Origin: a virus
Reading direction: 5' to 3' (one strand)
Virus record (IMG/VR): IMGVR_UViG_3300025286_000050
Coordinates: 1 to 38,306 of that record
Length of the DNA stretch: 38,306 nucleotides
Numbering within the stretch: position 1 is the first letter of the stretch; each line of letters starts with the position of its first letter. The notes beneath the pieces are model-generated. The model made no database searches, was not told where the DNA came from, and saw nothing but the letters and a program-made list of their open reading frames with translations. Below are positions 6,100-15,322 of the stretch, piece after piece. The position numbers and the translations under genes are program-made.

Positions 6100-8037
6100 C
6101 TATACCTCGGCTAAAGTGAGTCTAAAGTCTCCGGTCCACACGTTGCCGGTGTTCTCAAGCGCCTGGTAGCCCACCACGTCCACATAGTAGACCCAAGGGT
6201 TGGTATTCCCGGCGTCGTCAGCCGTACGGTTCCTGAACGTGAACCTAGATTTGACGTTATTCTCAGAAGCTATCCGAAGGTTCTCAAACATCTGCTCAAG
6301 GGTCCGGCCACCGTATGGCCTGGACATATCTACGGTCACTTGATGGCCCCAAAGGGCGGGCAACTTCTTTCGCCATTCCAAGTCTATACGAAGGATGTCC
6401 GGTGTAAGGGTCGTGGTTGAGCCACGGGCCAGTGCCGCCCTGAACCTGATCGACCTGAAATCCGTACCCGATGGGGTCGCTACCGCTGGGAAATGGTAGG
6501 TCGCAACACCGTCGCTGGTTATCTCACCAGAAGCGTTCACGTCCGAAGAATAGGTGCTGGTCATCGTGGTGAAAGAACTTGACCCATTCAGGGCAAAGGA
6601 CATTATGACGGTCTCGGTAGACGACGCACCTGAAACCTCTACTCTGAGCCTTGCCGCCAGTTTATCCACTTCGGACTGCCCACCAGTAAAATCGGGAGTC
6701 TCATGGTTGCCAGCGGTGGCGTAGGGCAGGTCTGTGACGTAGACCGGGTTGATGATGTTCTGGGGTATCCGCATGTGATAGACACGCTGGTTCTGCGCCC
6801 ACCACATCCGGTATACGTTATAAGCGTCAGAGACATGCAACCAGGTGATTGCCGCAGTAGAGTTGGCCGATAGCCACTTGCGTTCCCAGCCTAGCTTGTC
6901 CCAACCCATGATGTGGGAGAAGCCGGTATCGGGGTCCAGGGCAAATGAGTTGGATGGCCCCTGTGGGCCCCCCTGTCCAGGGCCGGACCCGAGAAATAGG
7001 TCTCCTGCTGAAGCGATGGTTGTGGCGTCGATGATGGCCAGAATCTCGTTATGGCTAGGGACCAGTTGCCGGATATTGCCACGGCGGTTCGAAGGCAAAC
7101 CGTCGTCCCTATCCGGCCCCATCTGGTCCACCGTGGCACGATTGGCGTCGATGTCATATTTGCTCACCGCTAGGCCCGATGAGAAATACATGGAGTCCCG
7201 CCATGTCGCAGCCCCTTTCCCATTATCAGGGTGAAAGGGCAACCGCAGGCGAGTCTCGACAAAACGCCTATTGCCCACATCATGGGCAAACAGACCACGG
7301 GTGGTCGCTACGTAGATGATGTCGTTCCCGCCACTATCGTAGCCGACGAACATGCCGGTAACAGAATTGTTGCCAAGCTGTAATTGAGCGTCGTCGGTTT
7401 CTGTGCCCAAAGCCAACGACCACCAAAGTTGGCCGGTAGAATCTATGCCCCAAACCCTCTCATCCCAAAAAGCGAGGAATTGAGTGTTCTTGGTATCATC
7501 CGTAAAAGAAGACCCGTTTGAGGTGTAGGTATAGCCACCGTCCGTGGCAATAATCATGTAGACCGTTCCGCCCAGACGAACATCATGCAATTCATCTGTG
7601 GCAACATCCGGCAAGGTATCAACGTTGGCCCAGACACCGGTGGTGTTGTTATAAGAGCGGAAGTCTGTGCCGAAGGCAGCGTAAATGGTGCTGCTCAGTT
7701 CTGAGATGACTCCAATCTCAGATGCGGCCCCGGCAGCGGTCAGGGTGGCTAATCCAGGCAGAACCAAGTGACCGTCATAGCGGAGTTGAAGGTCTGAGTC
7801 CCATGCCCGCTTGCGTTGAAGCAGGTCTTCACCATCAAACTTGTCGATGCCTACGCCCAACTGCCAATTGGACCACGATTGGACCGACAGCCTTGGGTGG
7901 GAATCCCTGGTATGGTCCGCCGTCACAATCTTGAGAGCGTCCGTAGAGATCAGGCCAGATTGCACCCTCCCCTTGATGGGGTAACGAATGTCATTTAAGA
8001 CAATCTCATGTTCACCTACTACGGTTGCCGTGGTCAT
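6100..8037 (-). CDS. Large tail/neck structural protein, beta-propeller-like
   Basis: This 645-residue protein is rich in W/Y/D/G with repeated short strands such as LGGTVYMIIATDGG, VWGIDSTGQLWWSLAL and IIYVATTRGLFAHD. Their spacing suggests a multi-bladed propeller over about residues 90-420, followed by a beta-rich C-terminal region. Comparable proteins occur between connector and fibre genes in short-tailed phages and are probably tail components. The start codon overlaps the stop of the 427-residue upstream gene (ATGA). No catalytic motif is visible. Confidence 0.65.
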   Translation of the reverse strand: MTTATVVGEHEIVLNDIRYPIKGRVQSGLISTDALKIVTADHTRDSHPRLSVQSWSNWQLGVGIDKFDGEDLLQRKRAWDSDLQLRYDGHLVLPGLATLTAAGAASEIGVISELSSTIYAAFGTDFRSYNNTTGVWANVDTLPDVATDELHDVRLGGTVYMIIATDGGYTYTSNGSSFTDDTKNTQFLAFWDERVWGIDSTGQLWWSLALGTETDDAQLQLGNNSVTGMFVGYDSGGNDIIYVATTRGLFAHDVGNRRFVETRLRLPFHPDNGKGAATWRDSMYFSSGLAVSKYDIDANRATVDQMGPDRDDGLPSNRRGNIRQLVPSHNEILAIIDATTIASAGDLFLGSGPGQGGPQGPSNSFALDPDTGFSHIMGWDKLGWERKWLSANSTAAITWLHVSDAYNVYRMWWAQNQRVYHMRIPQNIINPVYVTDLPYATAGNHETPDFTGGQSEVDKLAARLRVEVSGASSTETVIMSFALNGSSSFTTMTSTYSSDVNASGEITSDGVATYHFPAVATPSGTDFRSIRFRAALARGSTTTLTPDILRIDLEWRKKLPALWGHQVTVDMSRPYGGRTLEQMFENLRIASENNVKSRFTFRNRTADDAGNTNPWVYYVDVVGYQALENTGNVWTGDFRLTLAEV

Positions 8038-9317
8038 GTGGTGAACCTGGCGTCCCGCAGAATGGGGAAGTTACGTTTGTGTCCGGCGGCGATGCCCATG
8101 TAGTCGTTGGACTGAGCCAACCTCGCCCTGGCATCCTCGGACGACTCGCCACGAATAGGTCGGCGCAAAGCCAAACCAGCGGCGTGGTAAGTGATGTAGC
8201 TTTCAGGCACTTCCGTTACGGTGGTGTCAGCCGTCAGCAAGGTCGGTACATCGCCACCCTTGAGCTTGATAAGCCGGTAACCGATGACGCTATCTCCACC
8301 ACGAATTAGGACCAGATCACGGGCCTGCTTGTCTATGTCCCAATAGATGGTGTCCAAAAGCTCCCAATCATATTTATTTTCGTCGGTGGCATCCACGCCG
8401 GTCACCCAGATGGTGTTACTGGCGATATTAGCGTTGTACTCCAAGGCGACAGAAATAATGGCCGTGGCCTCAGAGGGCGTGAAGCTACTCACGGCTTCGG
8501 TCATAGCCACCCGCACCCAGGTTTCCTCGCCAGCGGTCAGGGCCGGGATAATGATTATCTTGTCGGTATCAGCGCCGTTGGCCGTGGCTGAAAGCCTGAG
8601 AACCAAATCATTAGCGGCCACGCCCACATCTACCTTGATGCCAAACTCGATATGGGTCATGTTGCTCAAGTCGTTGGCGGCTATGCTGATACTGGTCAGG
8701 TCGCCGTTGCTGCCGCCCGAAACAACCATTTTGGCAGGCATGACGCCGTAGAGCCTGTCTTCGTCATCCTGGGTAACAGTGAACGAAGCCGACGTTGACT
8801 CGTTCCAAAGCTCACCGTGCTGAGTCACAACTTTAGAAGTCATACTGACACGGGTGTCAATTCCATAAATAACGGCACGGTTCGCTGGAATGTCAAACCT
8901 TGTACGCCCGCCCGAATGGAGGGTGATGTCCTCAACAGGGTCGAATACGTACCCCGTGGCGTCTTTCTGGGCCTGATTAAGGAAGTTGTGAATGGCGGCA
9001 GGGTCATACCACTGGTCCCAGAGTTCAGCGGTGTCAGCGTCGGCGGTGGAAGCGGCAACGGCTGGGTGGAAAGTAAGGGTCACCTGATTGCTAGAGACTG
9101 TGCTATCGGTAACCTGCCGAATCGACCCATCATTAGTGCCTGAAGTGAAAACCAACCATTTCCCGTTGGGATCGTCCGCTGTGACGATGGCAATATCATC
9201 GGTGAGAAAGGTCGTGGTGGAACCAGAGGCGTCGGCCTCTAACTCCTTGATAGCACCAAGGAGATAACCGACATTGACCCGTAGTTCCTCACGGGTTGAT
9301 TCTTGCAGAACCGCCAT
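8034..9317 (-). CDS. Virion structural protein, possible adaptor/tail component
   Basis: This 427-residue protein has a helical N-terminus (TREELRVNVGYLLGAIKELE). A Ser/Thr/Asp-rich beta region follows, then a central lectin- or carbohydrate-binding-like sandwich (about residues 195-320). The C-terminal helical part is RARLAQSNDYMGIAAGHKRN. The N- and C-terminal parts look like phage adaptor or connector proteins that line up with the tail. It lies between capsid-side genes and the propeller-like tail gene. Assignment is tentative. Confidence 0.55.
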   Translation of the reverse strand: MAVLQESTREELRVNVGYLLGAIKELEADASGSTTTFLTDDIAIVTADDPNGKWLVFTSGTNDGSIRQVTDSTVSSNQVTLTFHPAVAASTADADTAELWDQWYDPAAIHNFLNQAQKDATGYVFDPVEDITLHSGGRTRFDIPANRAVIYGIDTRVSMTSKVVTQHGELWNESTSASFTVTQDDEDRLYGVMPAKMVVSGGSNGDLTSISIAANDLSNMTHIEFGIKVDVGVAANDLVLRLSATANGADTDKIIIIPALTAGEETWVRVAMTEAVSSFTPSEATAIISVALEYNANIASNTIWVTGVDATDENKYDWELLDTIYWDIDKQARDLVLIRGGDSVIGYRLIKLKGGDVPTLLTADTTVTEVPESYITYHAAGLALRRPIRGESSEDARARLAQSNDYMGIAAGHKRNFPILRDARFTT

Positions 9318-9410
9318 CTACTTCTTTTTACCGCCCGTCTTGACGATACGGCCTTTAGGGCCGCGCTTGATGCCCTTTTTCGCTTGTTCTTTGGAAGTAT
9401 GAACTGGCAT
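9318..9410 (-). CDS. 30-residue lysine-rich peptide
   Basis: A short gene starts at ATG 9410 behind AGGAGA, giving MPVHTSKEQAKKGIKRGPKG and ending TGGKKK. It stops immediately before the next start (9317). The product is about one-third Lys/Arg, so it may bind DNA or an acidic virion partner. The good ribosome-binding site and tight packing support it as a real gene. Confidence 0.65.
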   Translation of the reverse strand: MPVHTSKEQAKKGIKRGPKGRIVKTGGKKK

Positions 9411-9419
9411 GACATTCTC

Positions 9420-9851
9420 CTAATACGAGATGCCGATAGCAACCAATACTGCCGAGGCATAAGCGGCGGTGCCAGGGGTCCGGCATTGGAAGTAAAGGGT
9501 GCCCGATTGCGTCCGGTAGGGCAAACCGATATTGTCCACGACCGCAAAGGAATTATCGTTCAGGTTGGTATAATCGCCAGCCGCTACCTCTACTCTGCCA
9601 ACACACGTCTCAAGCTCGGCGTCGGTCGGGTCAAAAGCGTCGGCGTCAGCGGTGCCTAGAATATCGGTGTGGAACAAGAACATCTCGATAGCGTCGTCTT
9701 CACTATCGGTGTCAATGACCATGAACGATTCGATGACGCCGTGTTGGGGAACGCCGTCAAAAGAGTTCTTTGCGCCGAAGGCGTCACCTGCGGTATAAGC
9801 GGCGGTGGCAACGCCTAGGTCAACGAATTGGGTTACCCAGGTATTAGGCAA
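9420..9851 (-). CDS. Virion structural protein
   Basis: This 143-residue acidic, beta-rich protein (QFVDLGVATAAYTAGDAFGA; GRVEVAAGDYTNL) has the composition of a small capsid or tail decoration protein. It starts with TTG 9851 preceded by AGGAGG at good spacing. No ATG exists near this point, so the unusual start is well supported. Exact role unknown. Confidence 0.7.
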   Translation of the reverse strand: MPNTWVTQFVDLGVATAAYTAGDAFGAKNSFDGVPQHGVIESFMVIDTDSEDDAIEMFLFHTDILGTADADAFDPTDAELETCVGRVEVAAGDYTNLNDNSFAVVDNIGLPYRTQSGTLYFQCRTPGTAAYASAVLVAIGISY

Positions 9852-9903
9852 TGCGGGTTCCTCCTCTCAGCCCAACCTATACGGTTCAGGCTTGCATGGC
9901 CAG

Positions 9904-10263
9904 CTATCTTTTAGCGAAGGTTTTGATGCTCCCTGACGCTTGGCGCTGCAAATCCAGGTCAAGAATCTCAAAGATTATCCAATCAGGGCAATCCTTAAAA
10001 TCAAAACCGCGGTCTTTAATCTCCGGGGCTGAAGCTACGCCTCGGCACTCTAGGCAAACCCAAGCTTCAACTTGATCATGGGGAGGACCAGTCCACGCAA
10101 TCCTGCCATGAACCGGAATACTGTAACAACGAATCGAAGGCCGCTCACTTTTGCCAAGCCCCGCCGCCCGATTGCTGCGCTCTCGTTCCTTGTCTCCAAA
10201 CCGGTAGTTCAGCCCCTTCTCGATGATGCTGTGAACATCTCGATAGGCTTTAAGTAACGTCAT
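9904..10263 (-). CDS. Hypothetical protein
   Basis: This 119-residue protein is read from ATG 10263, which overlaps the glycosyltransferase stop as ATGA; a longer version would run inside that gene. The N-terminus is a charged helix (MTLLKAYRDVHSIIEKGL). The middle has WVCLECRGVA, a lone CxxC without a visible second pair. I recognise no family. Coupling to the glycosyltransferase suggests they are made together. Confidence 0.6.
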   Translation of the reverse strand: MTLLKAYRDVHSIIEKGLNYRFGDKERERSNRAAGLGKSERPSIRCYSIPVHGRIAWTGPPHDQVEAWVCLECRGVASAPEIKDRGFDFKDCPDWIIFEILDLDLQRQASGSIKTFAKR

Positions 10264-11240
10264 ACGTGCCATCCATTGTTTTCGGTCTTGGCCTGCTCTG
10301 GGATACCGTTGGGATTGACAATCGCAAAGTAGGCTCCCCACTCATCAATGTATCCATCATCAAAGGCAGGGTCAAAACCTGGCGGAGGGCCAAGGTCTCG
10401 TTCTTGATTCTGATGCTCGTCATGCGTGGCACGGTTGGACTCCATCTTTTCATCGTAGGTCTTTGAGCCGTCCCGCCGTGGCCCTTTCGTGACGTTGACC
10501 ACCGTGTTTGTGTCCAATTCTATGTGGTGCGCCATATTAGCCAAGCATTGATTGAAATGGTAATCATCCCCACGCCAAGCATAGGGTTCCAAATGATTGA
10601 ATATCTTGGGGTTGAACAACATGCAGGACATCGCTGCCCACTGTACCCGAACCAACCCCTGATTCGGCGCAAACCCCGTCGGATGCGAAAGAGGCCGGAT
10701 GGTTGCCGGATACTCCGAACTCAACTCATTGAGCATGGGGAACACCACCGGGCGGTCCCACGCCATTAGCTTAGAGATAGTGTCTTCTTCCAGAAGAACA
10801 TCGGTGTCAATCATCAGTACCTTATCGGCACCGGCGTCCCGTGCCATCATCGCCGCCTTCCACCGCATCATGGCTATAGCGTCAGCCGGGGCAAAGTTCT
10901 TGTCTTCAACCCCGTGCAAAGAGACCGAATACCCCGATTGAGCGGTATGGCGCATGGCGTTTTGCAGTCTCCACCAACAGTCTTTTTGCCACATATTGCT
11001 GATAGGGACGATCAGTAAGGACTGCGGGGCCAGGTGAGGAAACCGGTAGGCGTACCTTTGACCCAAAAGAACGGCACCAGACGCCTGATGCAAGTCCCAA
11101 CTGGAAGGCACGATGTCGGGGTGGGTTGAGCGGTCCGCAATGAACCGCTCATCCACTCCCATCTCCAGTAATTGCTTACGCCTTTCGGCAATCTTCTCTA
11201 GCCGTGATGTTTGTGAAGATTCCTCTCCCACCGCAGTCAT
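10260..11240 (-). CDS. Glycosyltransferase (GT-A-like)
   Basis: This 326-residue cytosolic protein shows the GT-A nucleotide-sugar fold. It has a SLLIVPI strand at about 74-80, a central ADKVLMIDTDVLLEEDTI segment with the metal-binding DxD at residues 145-147, and an acceptor-side WRGDDYHFNQC region. The last 60 residues are polar and probably disordered. It lies within the virion gene block rather than the early region. It may therefore glycosylate a virion protein, or act late on the host surface. Donor and acceptor cannot be read from the sequence. Confidence 0.75.
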   Translation of the reverse strand: MTAVGEESSQTSRLEKIAERRKQLLEMGVDERFIADRSTHPDIVPSSWDLHQASGAVLLGQRYAYRFPHLAPQSLLIVPISNMWQKDCWWRLQNAMRHTAQSGYSVSLHGVEDKNFAPADAIAMMRWKAAMMARDAGADKVLMIDTDVLLEEDTISKLMAWDRPVVFPMLNELSSEYPATIRPLSHPTGFAPNQGLVRVQWAAMSCMLFNPKIFNHLEPYAWRGDDYHFNQCLANMAHHIELDTNTVVNVTKGPRRDGSKTYDEKMESNRATHDEHQNQERDLGPPPGFDPAFDDGYIDEWGAYFAIVNPNGIPEQAKTENNGWHV

Positions 11241-12151
11241 TAAGAGCCGAGACCGGTTAGGTTAATCAAGCCGTACTCAGTGCTGGCATTGGCCTTGACG
11301 GTCATGCCAATCACCGGAGCGTTGTTAGCAATACCGGAGGTGATGTCCACCACCGTTCCAGTGGTAGCAAGGCCCGCTGCACGGAAGGATGTGGTGCCGC
11401 CGTCCTGGTCCAATAGGACGAAGGTGGTAGCGGTGGTAACCAGGGCAGCGGTGGTGCCGCCGACCTCCACACGCCTCTTGTGGCTCTCAACCGCACCAGC
11501 GGTGGTGACAGACGCCTGAGCGGGCAGTCCTTCTAGGAGAGTGCCGTCAACCAGACAGGTAGCGTAGCCCTCAACCTGGCTCCAGTAAAAGCGGTCGGCA
11601 GCGGCCACACCGGGCGATACACCCGCTACACCAGAGGTAGGCGGAGCCGGATGTATCAACACCTGGTGATACCGGTTCCGAGTGAAGGTCACCTCAGAGG
11701 TCGTGTCCAAGGCCACTTGCACGGTTTCTTGCGGGGCAAGACTTACCGTCAGGACAGCGGACGAAGCGGCGGCGGCGTTGGCGTCACCGGCGTTGAACGC
11801 CCTTTGAATACTATGAGTGTACGCCTCGCCGGTAGCGTCGTTGCTATGGACAATGCCCTCAGCGTAGATGTCCACGGCAGCGAGAGTCGTGCCGAGAGTA
11901 GCGCTGATGGCTGTGGCTCCAATAGCCCTGGTGGTATCGCAAACCACGTTGGTATGGGTGGCCAGGCCGACCACCGACTGATACAGGTTGCCAGCCACTT
12001 CCACTGTGCCGTCGTTCAAGGCGAAACGGTACTTTCGTCCGTCCGGCAACACCAGATAGGAACCCAATTCAAGGATTCCCAAGTTGGCGTTACCGCCGTT
12101 GGCATAGGTTTCGTTGTTAGTGCCGTGGGGTCCAAACCAAGTTCTAGGCAT
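11240..12151 (-). CDS. Virion structural protein
   Basis: This 303-residue protein is rich in Ala, Thr and Val and low in charge. Features include LGILELGSYLVLPDGRKYRF near the N-terminus, a repetitive beta body and a C-terminal SGIANNAPVIGM segment. Such proteins commonly follow the capsid gene in uncultured short-tailed phages and are probably capsid decorations or connector-associated. The glycosyltransferase start overlaps its stop (TAATG). Confidence 0.65.
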   Translation of the reverse strand: MPRTWFGPHGTNNETYANGGNANLGILELGSYLVLPDGRKYRFALNDGTVEVAGNLYQSVVGLATHTNVVCDTTRAIGATAISATLGTTLAAVDIYAEGIVHSNDATGEAYTHSIQRAFNAGDANAAAASSAVLTVSLAPQETVQVALDTTSEVTFTRNRYHQVLIHPAPPTSGVAGVSPGVAAADRFYWSQVEGYATCLVDGTLLEGLPAQASVTTAGAVESHKRRVEVGGTTAALVTTATTFVLLDQDGGTTSFRAAGLATTGTVVDITSGIANNAPVIGMTVKANASTEYGLINLTGLGS

Positions 12152-12175
12152 GATATTCCTCCTGCAACTTCCTCT

Positions 12176-12994
12176 CTATTGGGCTGTTACCTTAGACTTC
12201 CGGGCCGCTCGTGCCTTAGCCATTCGGTCCTTTACGGCCTGTATCTGCTCCGGAGTCCGCTCCGGTTTCTCCGTAATAGGCAATGTGCCCACCGTTCCTG
12301 CTGGCGCAGTGGATTTCTCCAGAAGCGCTAGAGTCAAGGCGTCAATCTTCGCCCGTAATTCGTCAACCTCAGTGGCCTTATCAGCCTGCTTGCTCAATTG
12401 GTAGGCTTCCCATTCCTTGCCGTGCCGACTAGCGGCGTGTTGGTACATATCCATTGTGCTTTGGAATCCGGTTTCCCCACGCCTCTGACAAGTAATCAGG
12501 AAGCAGTCGATATCACCGTAAAACTTGTGTTGAAACGGAACGTCGTCTTTTCTCAGATAGAAGCAGGGAATCACCTGACTGGCTACAGTGCTGGCCCTAC
12601 ACTTACCGCAACCGGTCTTCTCACACTTCCTGCACCTCACCCTGAAGCCTGACTCTCCACAGCACAAACAATGCTTCTTGGTAAGGTAACTGCGCCCACC
12701 GTCATGTTGGTCTCCATCTGGATTCCAACGAAGGGTAAGAGTAGACGGCGACCCATCCCACATCCATGCACGAATAGCGGCAGGACGGCCTTTAGCCTGG
12801 CCCCTTTCAAACGCCTCTTTCTGACCTGCGGGATAGATACTGGCCCCGGAAACGTGTCCACCGTCGGTCAAGTCACCACTAATGGTGTCCTCTCCGGCAC
12901 TCTCAAGCGCCTCGGCCAACGCCTTCTCCGCAGCGTCCAATTCCAGAGCAACAGCTTCAACGTCACTGTTGTCAGTTTCCATTATTAGGGGCAT
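12176..12994 (-). CDS. Hypothetical zinc-finger protein in the capsid operon
   Basis: This 272-residue protein has three visible parts. First is an acidic helical N-terminus (VEAVALELDAAEKALAEALE). Second is a cysteine cluster at about 109-133 (CLCCGESGF, then CRKCEKTGCGKC) that should bind one or two zincs. Third is a helical C-terminus with a heptad-like stretch and a basic tail (RMAKARAARKSKVTAQ). Known family not recognised. An AAGGTATAG upstream site supports ATG 12994; METDNSD at 12982 is a second choice. Confidence 0.65.
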   Translation of the reverse strand: MPLIMETDNSDVEAVALELDAAEKALAEALESAGEDTISGDLTDGGHVSGASIYPAGQKEAFERGQAKGRPAAIRAWMWDGSPSTLTLRWNPDGDQHDGGRSYLTKKHCLCCGESGFRVRCRKCEKTGCGKCRASTVASQVIPCFYLRKDDVPFQHKFYGDIDCFLITCQRRGETGFQSTMDMYQHAASRHGKEWEAYQLSKQADKATEVDELRAKIDALTLALLEKSTAPAGTVGTLPITEKPERTPEQIQAVKDRMAKARAARKSKVTAQ

Positions 12995-12997
12995 GAT

Positions 12998-13453
12998 CTA
13001 TACCTTCGCTAGAATCTTGAGTCCGGGCACTCCCGTGGGAGCGTAGTGATAGCCCACCGGCAAATGTAAGCGCACGGGTGGTTTCTTTGGCGTTGACGTT
13101 GGATGCTTTCGGGCATCCATGATTGCCTCATTTCGCCGTTCCTGTAGCGCATGGCACATATCTACGATTTCCTTATTGGTGCGCCTGGGAACGAACTTCT
13201 TTTCTTTCTTGGCCTCAAGAAGGTATTCCACCTCATCCAGAGTGGTTTCCATCCCACCAAGTATGATGCAAGCCGCCTGTCCACCTTGGCCTCTCGCCAG
13301 CCCCTCATCTGTGGTGGTGGAAACCATATGGTCACCGTCACGAGACTTGGTGATGACATTCTTGATCATCCTGCCACCAGGACCAACCCCGTAATATATG
13401 GATTGCACCATCTCGTTAGGGTCACGGCGGAATTTTGGAGTGTAATGCTCCAC
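12998..13453 (-). CDS. Hypothetical protein
   Basis: This 151-residue basic protein has DPNEMVQSIYYGVGPGGRMI near the N-terminus, a central helical DEVEYLLEAKKEKKF and a proline-rich C-terminus. It begins with GTG 13453 that overlaps the stop of the 62-residue gene (TAGTG). No family recognised. It is probably a minor late protein. Confidence 0.6.
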   Translation of the reverse strand: MEHYTPKFRRDPNEMVQSIYYGVGPGGRMIKNVITKSRDGDHMVSTTTDEGLARGQGGQAACIILGGMETTLDEVEYLLEAKKEKKFVPRRTNKEIVDMCHALQERRNEAIMDARKHPTSTPKKPPVRLHLPVGYHYAPTGVPGLKILAKV

Positions 13454-13641
13454 TACTTCGGCTCCGTACTCATCAGCCTATCGTAAACCTCTTCCATGTC
13501 CTTTCTAGCCTTGGTGTGGTCAGCAGCCCTGTTTCCCTCGATGGTGACTTCCCATTCGATGCCGTTAGGATTGGCCCCACCGTATACACGGTAGCGAGTG
13601 GGGCCACCTTCCCAAGGGGTGACTACCTTTTTAATCTCCAT
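13453..13641 (-). CDS. Small hypothetical protein
   Basis: This 62-residue protein starts MEIKKVVTPWEGGPTRYRVY and ends with a charged helix (ARKDMEEVYDRLMS). It follows the major capsid gene by 8 nt. No family recognised. Confidence 0.6.
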   Translation of the reverse strand: MEIKKVVTPWEGGPTRYRVYGGANPNGIEWEVTIEGNRAADHTKARKDMEEVYDRLMSTEPK

Positions 13642-13649
13642 GCTAAATC

Positions 13650-14543
13650 CTACGAAGTGGGGTCGGTATTATCCGCTTGCCATTCTCTGCCGTGTATGTC
13701 CAACAATTCACCAAACCCGTAGTCTATGACCATGTTGAGTTCGATGTTCCGCAAAGATTTGTTGGAGTCGTCCACTTCCAAATCTACGGGCATGAACTCA
13801 TAGATAAGGCAGGAATCCTTATGAAATACACCGCCCCGAACGTTGTTCCCTGATGCCACCAAATTGGTGGAAACCCGAATAGGAACACCGAAGTATTCAC
13901 CAGAGGGGAAGAACCGATTCAGGGTCCGGGTATTGGCCGAGTTGTTCTGAGCGGTATCCGGGGCGTGAGAAGTGCCGCTGCCAGCGGGAAACAACTGTTG
14001 CCGAATATCGTGCCACATGGGAGGGCTGATGACAGCGGATACGTCACGCATCATCATCTCGTTGATAGGCTCACTGGCGTTGGATAACTGTGTCTGACCG
14101 GCGCTCAATTGGCCGATGGTGGCAGGTGAACCGTCCAAACCGACCACGTTGCTAAAGCCGTCAATCAAGGTGGCAAAGTCCTGCTCTTGTTTGACGTTGA
14201 TGGCCGACCCCATCGCTGTCCCAGCGTCTCGCAAGAACTTGTCCCGGTTGACGGTACGCAGCATCTTGTTGGTCAAGTCAACGCTTACACCAACCTCGGT
14301 GGCCGAGATAGCCACGTTGGAGTCAACCAACGTCTCGGTCTGCATGTCCACGCCTTCAGTAAGGCCAAAGGCGGTGACGCCAGGCATCTTGGGCGAGTTG
14401 AAGGTGTCGTCCATGCCCGGTCTACCGCGCTGAACCTGGAACGACCTCTTGATAGATAGAACGTCGTCCTTAAGGGTCTTTCGAGCAGGGCCAATCACCT
14501 TCTCCTGGAGATTGGTAATCGTTGAGGTGGTCGAAATAGCCAT
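13650..14543 (-). CDS. Major capsid protein
   Basis: This 297-residue protein forms the icosahedral shell. Evidence is its place directly after the scaffold gene and the overall pattern of capsid proteins of this size. A helical N-terminus precedes a mixed region with VDLTNKMLRTVNRDKFLRDA. A helix-rich P-domain-like part follows (NEMMMRDVSAVISPPMWHDI). The C-terminus then shows RFFPSGEYFGVPIRVSTNL and NIELNMVIDYGF, the kind of strand pair found in the A-domain. The ribosome-binding site AGGAGA supports ATG 14543. Sequence reading suggests an HK97-fold capsid. Confidence 0.8.
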   Translation of the reverse strand: MAISTTSTITNLQEKVIGPARKTLKDDVLSIKRSFQVQRGRPGMDDTFNSPKMPGVTAFGLTEGVDMQTETLVDSNVAISATEVGVSVDLTNKMLRTVNRDKFLRDAGTAMGSAINVKQEQDFATLIDGFSNVVGLDGSPATIGQLSAGQTQLSNASEPINEMMMRDVSAVISPPMWHDIRQQLFPAGSGTSHAPDTAQNNSANTRTLNRFFPSGEYFGVPIRVSTNLVASGNNVRGGVFHKDSCLIYEFMPVDLEVDDSNKSLRNIELNMVIDYGFGELLDIHGREWQADNTDPTS

Positions 14544-14552
14544 CGTTGTCTC

Positions 14553-15311
14553 CTATCTATTCAAGAATCTGTCGTACTGGTCGTCGCTGACCTGGCCGTT
14601 CAGCCAGAGAGAGTCGATATTGTCTGAAGTCACGGTAGCCCCACCGCCCGCTCCCCCATCGTAATGCTGTTCTTTGACCTTGTCCTGTTCTAATCCTGTA
14701 GTCCGCCTCTCCAATCGTCCGGTGTGGGCGAGCAACTTGGCGTACTGCTCCATCTCAGCGGGACTATTGAAGTTTATGAGAGCTTGAGGGTCTACACCTT
14801 CCTGCTTGCCGTAGAACTCAGCCGCCCGTTGCTTGGCCTGGCCCAATTGAACCTGTTGGTGTAGGTTGGCTAATTGTTGCTGGGCGTTCTCCCGCTCTTG
14901 TCTATGGATATTCGCCATAGCCTCGGCGGTAGTGGAATCCCAACCCAACGACTCATAGTGATTGCGGAGTTGCTGAGTCTGTTGGGCAACCTCTTGCTGG
15001 TCACGGGCACGGTTGAACTCGACTTCCCGGCTTTCCAAATCCTGTAAACGCTGGCGCTCAAGCTCGTTGAGTCCTTGCGGCGCAGGATCAGACGTGGGCT
15101 GCAACTCAGCGGGTAGTTTGAAGGGTTCATCAGCGGGAGCCGGAGCCTCTGGTTCGGTCTCTACCGGGGTTTCTGGCGCTGCTGTTTCTTCAACCGCTGG
15201 CGCATCAGTAGTAACCGTAATATCTGATAAAGTCTCAACCTCCGGCGTGATGATGAAATCTTCACGTTGAACGTCGGCTTCGGTTGATTCAGATATAGCT
15301 TCTTGTGTCAT
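14553..15311 (-). CDS. Capsid scaffolding protein
   Basis: This 252-residue protein guides procapsid assembly. It has a long acidic, Pro/Glu/Thr-rich N-terminus (residues 1-85). A glutamine-rich coiled coil follows (ELERQRLQDLESREVEFNRA onward to about residue 165), then a short C-terminal helix (SDDQYDRFLNR) that probably binds capsid. This layout and its position directly upstream of the capsid gene are classic. The intrinsic terminator 12-50 nt upstream of its ATG (15323-15361) suggests that its expression is regulated separately from the upstream virion genes. Confidence 0.85.
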   Translation of the reverse strand: MTQEAISESTEADVQREDFIITPEVETLSDITVTTDAPAVEETAAPETPVETEPEAPAPADEPFKLPAELQPTSDPAPQGLNELERQRLQDLESREVEFNRARDQQEVAQQTQQLRNHYESLGWDSTTAEAMANIHRQERENAQQQLANLHQQVQLGQAKQRAAEFYGKQEGVDPQALINFNSPAEMEQYAKLLAHTGRLERRTTGLEQDKVKEQHYDGGAGGGATVTSDNIDSLWLNGQVSDDQYDRFLNR

Positions 15312-15322
15312 AAAACCTCAAT

